5,917 nt of DNA from Psychrobacter sp. (GTDB lineage: Bacteria; Pseudomonadota; Gammaproteobacteria; Pseudomonadales; Moraxellaceae). The notes beneath the pieces were generated by a model. The model made no database searches, was not told the DNA's origin, and was given only the letters and a program-made list of their open reading frames with translations. Below are positions 1 through 4,280 of the stretch, piece after piece. The translations under genes and the position numbers were made by a program. The first letter of the stretch is position 1, and each line of letters opens with the position of its first letter. Location: positions 1-5,917 of the forward strand of contig JARIEH010000242.1 of NCBI GenBank assembly GCA_029256865.1, read 5' to 3'.

Positions 1-564
1 CAGATTGTCCTTAATCACACTGGCACAAAACGGCTGCCCATAATCACAAACAGCAGCCACTTGCGAGCGATCGGTAGGCGCACAATAATAGCTATGCACA
101 AAGTAAAAATGTGCATTGTCCCCGATACCACTCCACAATGGGTGGCCAAAATCCATACCACTAATAGTGTTCCAACCCATATGCGGTATTTTGATGTTAG
201 CGCCTTGCTCGTCTTTCCATGTGGGATCAAAGGCTTCTACAGTGCCATCTAAGAGGCTCAGACAGTCTGTACCACCATTCTCGGCAGACTGCTCAAACAA
301 CGCCTGCATACCGACACAGATGGCCATGACAGGCTTGTTAAACACTGCATGGCGTACTACGTCATCGATGCCCGCTTCATGCATTCCGATCATACAATCG
401 CGCATGGCACCCACACCAGGGAAGACAATTTTATCAGCGGCAGCGACGACTTTTGGATCATTAGTGATAGAAACTTGTGCCCCTACCGCTGATAGTGCCT
501 TGCTGGCAGAATGCAAATTGCCCATGCCATAATCTAATAGTGCAACTTTCGTGCCTCTACTCAT
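1..564 (-). CDS. hisH: Imidazole glycerol phosphate synthase glutaminase subunit HisH (C-terminus cut by window edge)
   Basis: HisH is the class I glutamine amidotransferase subunit of cytoplasmic imidazole glycerol phosphate synthase. It hydrolyses glutamine and channels ammonia to HisF, which makes imidazole glycerol phosphate and AICAR. The 188 codons present show the N-terminal DYGMGN, the oxyanion-strand VFPGVGAM (residues 47-54), the nucleophile Cys83 in AICVGMQ (family form usually GICLGMQ), IPHMGWN (126-132) and HFYFVHSYY (152-160). The family is usually just over 200 residues, so about 20-25 residues are missing off the left edge, including the His and Glu of the catalytic triad. The ATG (564-562) follows the hisB stop codon with no gap. 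An AGAGG ribosome-binding site lies inside the end of hisB (573-577), 8 nt upstream, so the two genes are almost certainly co-transcribed and translationally linked. hisA and hisF would be expected further left, but this window cannot show them. Confidence 0.97.
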   Translation of the reverse strand, partial: MSRGTKVALLDYGMGNLHSASKALSAVGAQVSITNDPKVVAAADKIVFPGVGAMRDCMIGMHEAGIDDVVRHAVFNKPVMAICVGMQALFEQSAENGGTDCLSLLDGTVEAFDPTWKDEQGANIKIPHMGWNTISGMDFGHPLWSGIGDNAHFYFVHSYYCAPTDRSQVAAVCDYGQPFCASVIKDNL

Positions 565-1203
565 CTAAAACGCCTCTTTGGTCGACGGTAGCGTATTCAA
601 TGCACGCTCGTCATACTCACAAGCCATACGTAGCGCACGAGCAAAGGCTTTAAAAGTACTCTCGATCTGGTGATGGCTGTTTTTGCCTTTGAGATTGTCT
701 AAATGCACCGTCATCCATGCATGGTTGACGAAACCATAGAAGAATTCGCTGAACAAATCGACATCAAAAGTACCCACATGCGAGCGCGTAAATGGAATGT
801 CCATATGCAGGCCAGGGCGTCCTGAGAGATCGACAACTGCACGCGTCAGCGACTCATCTAGTGGCGCGTAAAAATGTCCATAACGACGAATGCCTTTTTT
901 GTCCCCTAACGCTTTTGCAAAGGCTTGCCCAACGGTGATACCCGTGTCTTCAACACTGTGGTGATCATCGATATAAGTGTCACCTGTACATTTAATATCT
1001 AAGTCAAACAGACCGTGACGCTTGATTTGGTCAATCATATGGTCTAAAAACGGTACACCAGTATCAACCACCCCTTGACCCGTACCATCAAGATTGACCG
1101 TACAAGTTACTTGCGTCTCAGCAGTATTACGCTCAACAGTGGCAGTACGCGCTGGGCGACCATATAAATTTGAAGGCTGTGATGAATTTTGATTGGCTGT
1201 CAT
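565..1203 (-). CDS. hisB: Imidazoleglycerol-phosphate dehydratase HisB
   Basis: HisB is the manganese-dependent dehydratase that converts imidazole glycerol phosphate to imidazole acetol phosphate in histidine synthesis. The complete 212-residue protein carries both metal-binding repeats: FLDHM (His55) with [11 protein letters not shown] (His81, His82, Glu85, Asp86), and NSHHQIEST (His177, His178, Glu181). This is the monofunctional enzyme, without the N-terminal histidinol phosphatase domain of enteric HisB. It is slightly longer than the usual 195-200 residues because of a polar N-terminal tail of about 18 residues before the conserved [12 protein letters not shown] segment. The ATG at 1203-1201 is preceded by a modest purine-rich GAGAG stretch about 7 nt upstream. 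An internal start is not supported, because the next Met (residue 56) lies inside a metal-binding motif. Its TAG stop abuts the hisH ATG. The region upstream is non-coding and divergent from the gene at 1556. Confidence 0.98.
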   Translation of the reverse strand: MTANQNSSQPSNLYGRPARTATVERNTAETQVTCTVNLDGTGQGVVDTGVPFLDHMIDQIKRHGLFDLDIKCTGDTYIDDHHSVEDTGITVGQAFAKALGDKKGIRRYGHFYAPLDESLTRAVVDLSGRPGLHMDIPFTRSHVGTFDVDLFSEFFYGFVNHAWMTVHLDNLKGKNSHHQIESTFKAFARALRMACEYDERALNTLPSTKEAF

Positions 1204-1228
1204 GGCTACTCTCTATAAATATAAAGTC

Positions 1229-1254
1229 AATAAAATAGGGCTATCAGTAAGCCC
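1229..1254 (-). promoter_or_regulatory. Hairpin with T-rich tail in the hisB leader (possible attenuator-like element)
   Basis: On the minus strand, GGGCT and AGCCC form a 5-bp stem around a 7-nt loop (1254-1238), followed directly by TATTTTATT (1237-1229). The structure sits about 25 nt before the hisB start codon, inside its presumed leader. It has the shape of a weak intrinsic terminator, but the stem is short and the T tract is interrupted. It could also arise by chance. Confidence 0.3.
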
Positions 1255-1331
1255 AACGTATTCTAGGGTACATAATAGTTTTGCCGTACGATAATAGTGC
1301 AGCTTATAAATAAGGAACGACTCAACAGTTA

Positions 1332-1385
1332 GATACTTGATTAAATATAAATACTCGATTAAGTATAGATACTGCGTTAAGTAAC
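1332..1385. repeat. Three tandem 18-bp imperfect repeats
   Basis: Three consecutive 18-bp units start at 1332, 1350 and 1368. They share the pattern RATACTnnnTTAA followed by an A/T-rich end. Units 1 and 2 match at 15 of 18 positions, and units 2 and 3 at 12 of 18. Within unit 2, ATACT and AGTAT form a short inverted repeat (1351-1366). The array lies between hisB and the divergent gene at 1556. It could be a set of operator sites or a small slippage-derived array. Confidence 0.6.
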
Positions 1386-1404
1386 GCTGTCTGATAAGTG
1401 AATG

Positions 1405-1433
1405 ATTATCCTCATAATAGCAAACCCCAGCAA
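1405..1433 (-). promoter_or_regulatory. Candidate sigma-70 promoter for hisB-hisH
   Basis: On the minus strand, TTGCTG (1433-1428) is separated by 17 bp from GATAAT (1410-1405). The -10 box has one mismatch to TATAAT, while the -35 box keeps only its TTG. This would give a leader of roughly 195 nt before hisB, containing the 18-bp repeats and the hairpin. The match is modest for DNA this AT-rich. Confidence 0.3.
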
Positions 1434-1555
1434 TTACGGCTATGGTAGGACAGTAAAGCAAGCACAAATTTGTCTCATTCTGCTAAAATAATGACTTAAG
1501 TATTATCAATTGCGATGGCGCATTACCTAATAGCGCCCCATCATCGGAGCTCACC

Positions 1556-1978
1556 ATGCCTTTAGAAGCTTTTGCCATCAACAATCTGGATGCACCCCTC
1601 ATTAAAAAACCCGCTCGCAAAAATGAGCTCGCCGAGCGTCTGCAAGCGCTGTATGATAGCGATGATAACCAGCCAACTGGTATAGAAGTATTAGATATCG
1701 TCAAGCAAGGCTTTCAGCGCGGTCAATATCTGTATGTTGGCATGTTTAATGACAAGCCTATCGCTGCGGTTGCTTGCTTTGATGATGGGCAAACCGATGC
1801 TAAGCGTTTGCAGTATCTAACCGTCCATCCACAAAATCGCAACCGCGCTATCGACGCCAAATTTATCAAGCTGGTCTATGATTGTGAAGTCAAAAAAGGC
1901 GTACGCCAGTTTGTGCCAGTTGATAGTGACATTCATCGTATCATGAGCGAGTATGAGCTATTAAGAGTTAAAGATTAA
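1556..1978 (+). CDS. GNAT-like protein resembling the acetyl-CoA sensor PanZ/PanM
   Basis: This is a 140-residue soluble protein with a GNAT-like pattern. Residues 59-73 (LYVGMFNDKPIAAVA) resemble the PanZ strand pair, where an FN turn is followed by an AAV strand. Residues 85-98 (LQYLTVHPQNRNRA) align with the PanZ segment that leads into the acetyl-CoA pyrophosphate loop. In enterobacteria, PanZ binds acetyl-CoA and promotes maturation and feedback control of aspartate decarboxylase PanD. Here the usual R/Q-x-x-G-x-G/A loop reads NRNRAI and has no glycine, so acetyl-CoA binding or catalysis may be altered. The N-terminal 20 residues (Leu/Ile/Pro/Lys) extend beyond the recognisable domain. 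A GGAG ribosome-binding site at 1546-1549, 6 nt upstream, supports the ATG. There is no panD nearby. The GNAT fold is plausible and the PanZ assignment tentative, since it rests on remembered family features. Confidence 0.5.
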   Translation: MPLEAFAINNLDAPLIKKPARKNELAERLQALYDSDDNQPTGIEVLDIVKQGFQRGQYLYVGMFNDKPIAAVACFDDGQTDAKRLQYLTVHPQNRNRAIDAKFIKLVYDCEVKKGVRQFVPVDSDIHRIMSEYELLRVKD

Positions 1979-2014
1979 TAACACTCATTTGACTCATCTC
2001 AACACTTTATTAAG

Positions 2015-2044
2015 CCATAAAAGATTATTTTTAAATTTTTATGG
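2015..2044. repeat. Perfect 8-bp inverted repeat upstream of the tRNA-Phe promoter
   Basis: CCATAAAA (2015-2022) and TTTTATGG (2037-2044) are perfect inverted copies around a 14-nt A/T-rich spacer. The element lies 37 bp past the stop codon of the gene ending at 1978 and 20 bp before the tRNA -35 box. No T tract follows and the arms are GC-poor, so it is a poor intrinsic terminator. It could be a protein-binding site or part of an A/T-rich upstream promoter region. Confidence 0.5.
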
Positions 2045-2063
2045 TAGATAATGCAAAAACTTC

Positions 2064-2092
2064 TTGACAGCAGGGCGTATATTTAGTTTAAT
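2064..2092 (+). promoter_or_regulatory. Sigma-70 promoter of tRNA-Phe with GC-rich discriminator
   Basis: A perfect TTGACA (2064-2069) is followed by a 17-bp spacer and TTTAAT (2087-2092), one mismatch from consensus. The next bases, GGCGTCC (2093-2099), are GC-rich in an AT-rich setting. Such a discriminator is known from stable-RNA promoters under stringent (ppGpp/DksA) control. The start site would fall near 2098-2100, giving a leader of about 11-13 nt before the mature tRNA. The DNA upstream is A/T-rich, as in UP elements. Confidence 0.88.
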
Positions 2093-2110
2093 GGCGTCCT
2101 CAACGAAGAC

Positions 2111-2186
2111 GGCTCGATAGCTCAGTAGGTAGAGCAACGGATTGAAAATCCGTGTGTCGGCAGTTCGATCCTGCCTCGAGCCACCA
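2111..2186 (+). tRNA. tRNA-Phe (anticodon GAA)
   Basis: The 76-nt cloverleaf is complete. The 7-bp acceptor stem pairs GGCTCGA (2111-2117) with TCGAGCC (2176-2182). The D stem is GCTC/GAGC (2120-2123, 2132-2135). The anticodon stem ACGGA/TCCGT encloses the loop TTGAAAA (2142-2148), with anticodon GAA at 2144-2146. The variable loop has 5 nt, and the T stem GGCAG/CTGCC carries the loop TTCGATC. The discriminator A (2183) and CCA end (2184-2186) are encoded. It reads UUC and UUU codons. It is a single-gene transcription unit with its own promoter and terminator. Confidence 0.98.
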
Positions 2187-2203
2187 TTTGTTTATAGAAT
2201 TCT

Positions 2204-2239
2204 AAAAAGCCCTAAACAGTATTGTTTGGGGCTTTTTTT
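2204..2239. terminator. Intrinsic terminator of tRNA-Phe, probably bidirectional
   Basis: GCCCTAAACA (2209-2218) pairs with TGTTTGGGGC (2223-2232), with one G-T wobble and a GTAT loop, and seven T residues (2233-2239) follow. Five A residues (2204-2208) flank the other side, so on the minus strand the same stem is followed by five T residues. It begins 17 nt after the tRNA CCA. The convergent minus-strand gene that ends at 2344 can use it as well. Confidence 0.93.
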
Positions 2240-2343
2240 ATGCTTATATTTTATGGGAGATATTTATAAGTAACTGCATTTCGATAATATAAGAAAGCCG
2301 ATTGTCTTGAACTAGCGACGTCAATGATGCAAAAACGGCATCT

Positions 2344-2709
2344 TTAATACAGCCGACCTCGTAACAGCAGATTACAACGCTCACGCGAATCCAAATCATA
2401 AATCGTCGCACGGTAGTCAATACCATGACGACCTTCAAAAAATATCACCCGATCGCCCACTGCTAAAAAACAAGAAGTACGCGCATCATAAATAAAGCCA
2501 TCAATCACAAATGCCAAATCACGATCTATCTCGCGCACCGTATAGGTCTCGCCTTGCGGAATCAAACGCTCAAACCAAGCACTATGGGCGACATTAATGC
2601 TCAACACGCCAACCAGCAACGCTGACAGCACTAGCCTAATTTTTGACCACATCGTAAAAGCTGAACCAGTTAGGCTGATTTTATTTATGATTTTTTTATG
2701 ACCTATCAT
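2344..2709 (-). CDS. Small, probably exported protein of unknown function
   Basis: I do not recognise a named family. The 121-residue reading has a basic N-terminus, a hydrophobic core around residues 24-40 (IRLVLSALLVGVLSINV) and a likely signal peptidase I site near AHSA (41-44), followed by about 78 mature residues. There is no lipobox cysteine and no further membrane segment. The mature part alternates charged and hydrophobic residues as in a small beta-rich domain. It holds two cysteines, Cys80 and Cys112, that could form a disulfide in the periplasm. The start is uncertain. The ATG at 2709 has an AGCAGG-like site upstream. Met20 (ATG at 2652-2650) would give a more typical signal peptide of about 24 residues but lacks a clear ribosome-binding site. 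The gene is monocistronic, convergent with tRNA-Phe and divergent from the gene at 2878. Confidence 0.72.
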   Translation of the reverse strand: MIGHKKIINKISLTGSAFTMWSKIRLVLSALLVGVLSINVAHSAWFERLIPQGETYTVREIDRDLAFVIDGFIYDARTSCFLAVGDRVIFFEGRHGIDYRATIYDLDSRERCNLLLRGRLY

Positions 2710-2877
2710 GATCTTGACCTGCTCAATAAATGATTCTATTTACTACTCTTCTTATGCTAAACGCTTACTGTCACGATTACATAACATTTCTGTGCTATTT
2801 TTTAGATAACTGCGCTCAGTATACTCGATAACAGTAGTAATGATAATTTGACAGATAACGATTGATAGGTAAAAGCG

Positions 2878-3378
2878 ATGAGAGAATTTGATTATGATTT
2901 GGATTATAAAAACTTAGACTTACGAGCACATCCTGAGTTGTATCGTGTCGGTCGCGGTGAGCAGGGTGTGTTATTGGTCGAGCCTTATAAGTCCGAGATC
3001 CTACCGCATTGGCGTTTTGCCACCCCTGATATTGCGACAGAAAGCAGCGAGACTATTTATCAGATATTTTTAGATTATCTGGCTACCAATGATTTTGTCG
3101 GTGCGGATATGGCACGCAAATTTATCCAAATGGGTTATACCCGCGCTCGCCGCTATGCCAATCATAAAGGTGGTCAAAAATATAAAGGGCCCGTGCCTGA
3201 TGATCAAAAAGGTCAAAGTGGCGCTCATGGTCGTGAGGAGCTACCCCGTCAAATCGAAGATCCTATCAAAGCAAAATCGGCGCGTATTTTTAAGACAAAG
3301 TGGGATATGTGCCGTAAGAACAAAATTTATCTAAAAATGAAAGCTGAACATCGTGAGCGTTATGAAGAAGTTGAATAA
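2878..3378 (+). CDS. DUF4385-type conserved protein of unknown function
   Basis: This 166-residue soluble protein has no signal peptide or membrane segment. Its text matches what I recall of the DUF4385 family: the N-terminal FDYDLDYKNLDLRAHPELY (4-22), then YRVGRGEQGVLLVEPYKSE (22-40), PHWRF (43-47), and the strongly basic block DMARKFIQMGYTRARRYANH (77-96) followed by KGGQKY. The C-terminus (residues 130-166) is rich in Lys, Arg and Glu. The family has no established function. The basic, aromatic-rich core would suit binding of nucleic acid or another polyanion, but that is only inference. An AGG at 2867-2869, 8 nt upstream, supports the ATG. A possible -10 box (TATACT, 2820-2825) lacks a good -35 box. 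The gene is flanked by 168 bp and 152 bp of non-coding DNA, so it is probably transcribed alone. No clear terminator follows, only an A/T-only imperfect stem near 3394-3411. Confidence 0.85.
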   Translation: MREFDYDLDYKNLDLRAHPELYRVGRGEQGVLLVEPYKSEILPHWRFATPDIATESSETIYQIFLDYLATNDFVGADMARKFIQMGYTRARRYANHKGGQKYKGPVPDDQKGQSGAHGREELPRQIEDPIKAKSARIFKTKWDMCRKNKIYLKMKAEHRERYEEVE

Positions 3379-3530
3379 CACTTGGTTTATTACCTTTAAT
3401 AATAATAAAGTACTGCGCTGTAATAGTTATTTTTCACTGTTTGCTGTGCTATGGTGATGCAGACTAAAAACTTAATCGTCAAAACTCATAACTTAAAAAC
3501 GAACGCAATACTGCTAGATAGCGAGGAATA

Positions 3531-4208
3531 ATGGATAAGCAACTTTTGATTTTTGACTTCGATGGCACTTTGATTGATAGTGTACCAGATTTGGCTGATG
3601 CGACGAACGCGATGCTAACCACACTTGGTAAAGAAAGTTACTCTCTTGATAGCATACGCAATTGGGTCGGCAATGGCTCAAGAATGCTAGTCGAGCGTGC
3701 GTTGGTAGGTAAGATAGAGGTGATAGAAGGTGAATTAACAAAGGCAGAAACCGATTATGCTGAACAGGTGTTTTTTGAGGCTTATAAAAACATTAATAGC
3801 AGCAAAACTGTTGCTTACCCCGATGTCGATAAAGGCTTAAAGAAACTACAGGGAGCAGGCTATACGTTGGCTTTAGTGACAAATAAGCCGATTCGTTTTG
3901 TACCCAAAATATTACAATCCTTTGGTTGGCAGAATTTGTTTAGTGAAGTGCTTGGCGGAGATAGCCTGCCCGTCAAAAAACCAGACCCCGCGCCACTATT
4001 ACATGTCTGTAAAGCGTTGAATGTCAGTCCACAACAAGCAGTCATGATTGGTGATTCTAGAAACGACATCTTAGCTGGACAAAACGCCAATATGGATACG
4101 CTTGGTCTGTCCTATGGTTATAACTACGGGCAAGACATTCGCGAATTAAATCCTACCGAAGTCTTTGATGACTTTGAGACATTGGTCAAATATCTTTTGC
4201 AAAGCTAA
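3531..4208 (+). CDS. gph: Phosphoglycolate phosphatase (HAD superfamily)
   Basis: The protein is predicted to hydrolyse 2-phosphoglycolate to glycolate in the cytoplasm, which removes a product of DNA 3'-end repair and of oxidative side reactions. At 225 residues it has the usual family length and all four HAD motifs: motif I FDFDGTLIDS with nucleophile Asp9 and acid/base Asp11, motif II LVTNK (Thr117), motif III Lys149/Lys150 in VKKPDP, and motif IV MIGDSRNDI (Asp175, Asp179). Residues of about 17-95 form the helical C1 cap, and the segment NWVGNGSRMLVERAL is typical of Gph. A GAGGA just upstream (3523-3527) supports the start. A related HAD phosphatase with another substrate cannot be excluded from motifs alone. 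An imperfect inverted repeat (GCAAAGC/GCTTTTGC, 4199-4216) has the TAA stop as its loop. It lacks a T tract, so read-through into fhs, 72 bp downstream, is possible. Confidence 0.9.
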   Translation: MDKQLLIFDFDGTLIDSVPDLADATNAMLTTLGKESYSLDSIRNWVGNGSRMLVERALVGKIEVIEGELTKAETDYAEQVFFEAYKNINSSKTVAYPDVDKGLKKLQGAGYTLALVTNKPIRFVPKILQSFGWQNLFSEVLGGDSLPVKKPDPAPLLHVCKALNVSPQQAVMIGDSRNDILAGQNANMDTLGLSYGYNYGQDIRELNPTEVFDDFETLVKYLLQS

Positions 4209-4280
4209 GCTTTTGCTGTCTTTATCATCCTAAGTAAATAAGCATTTAACCCACTTATAAACTGCACCGAGATTTTTAAC

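Larger units (their letters stand above)
1204..1555. other. Divergent intergenic region between hisB and the PanZ-like gene
   Basis: These 352 bp are AT-rich and hold no convincing gene. They must contain the promoter of the hisB-hisH operon (leftward) and that of the gene at 1556 (rightward). Visible elements are a tandem 18-bp repeat (1332-1385), a hairpin with a T-rich tail on the minus strand (1229-1254), and a possible leftward promoter (1405-1433). A possible extended -10 box for the rightward gene is TGCTAAAAT at 1481-1489, with no good -35 box. No histidine-rich leader peptide is visible upstream of hisB, so enteric-type his attenuation is not supported. Confidence 0.6.

Noticed and set aside
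116..532. 138-residue open frame on the plus strand
   Set aside because: It lies antisense to hisH, which has all expected HisH motifs. Its translation is Ser/Pro/Thr-rich and matches nothing I recognise.
1213..1467. 84-residue minus-strand open frame ending 9 nt before hisB, with a Tyr/Leu-rich repeat (YLYLIEYLYLIKYL)
   Set aside because: It starts with TTG, has no ATG inside and no good ribosome-binding site. Its repetitive part is just the translation of the 18-bp DNA repeats. It has only a couple of His codons, so it is not a his leader peptide.
1483..1704. 73-residue open frame on the minus strand
   Set aside because: It overlaps the start of the PanZ-like gene, which has a proper ribosome-binding site and protein-like composition. 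It reads as an antisense shadow.
2326..2342. GATGC/GCATC hairpin just past the stop of the gene at 2344-2709
   Set aside because: The stem is only 5 bp and no T tract follows on the minus strand. The strong hairpin at 2204-2239 is a better terminator for that gene.
2111..2343. tRNA-Phe as an integration site for a genomic island
   Set aside because: No integrase gene and no repeated tRNA 3' end is visible downstream. The DNA after the terminator leads directly into an ordinary convergent gene.
2244..2438. 64-residue open frame on the minus strand
   Set aside because: It overlaps the 3' end of the exported-protein gene in another frame and has no supporting start signal or recognisable motif.
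3089..3334. 81-residue plus-strand open frame inside the DUF4385 gene
   Set aside because: It is an out-of-frame shadow of a gene with clear family motifs.
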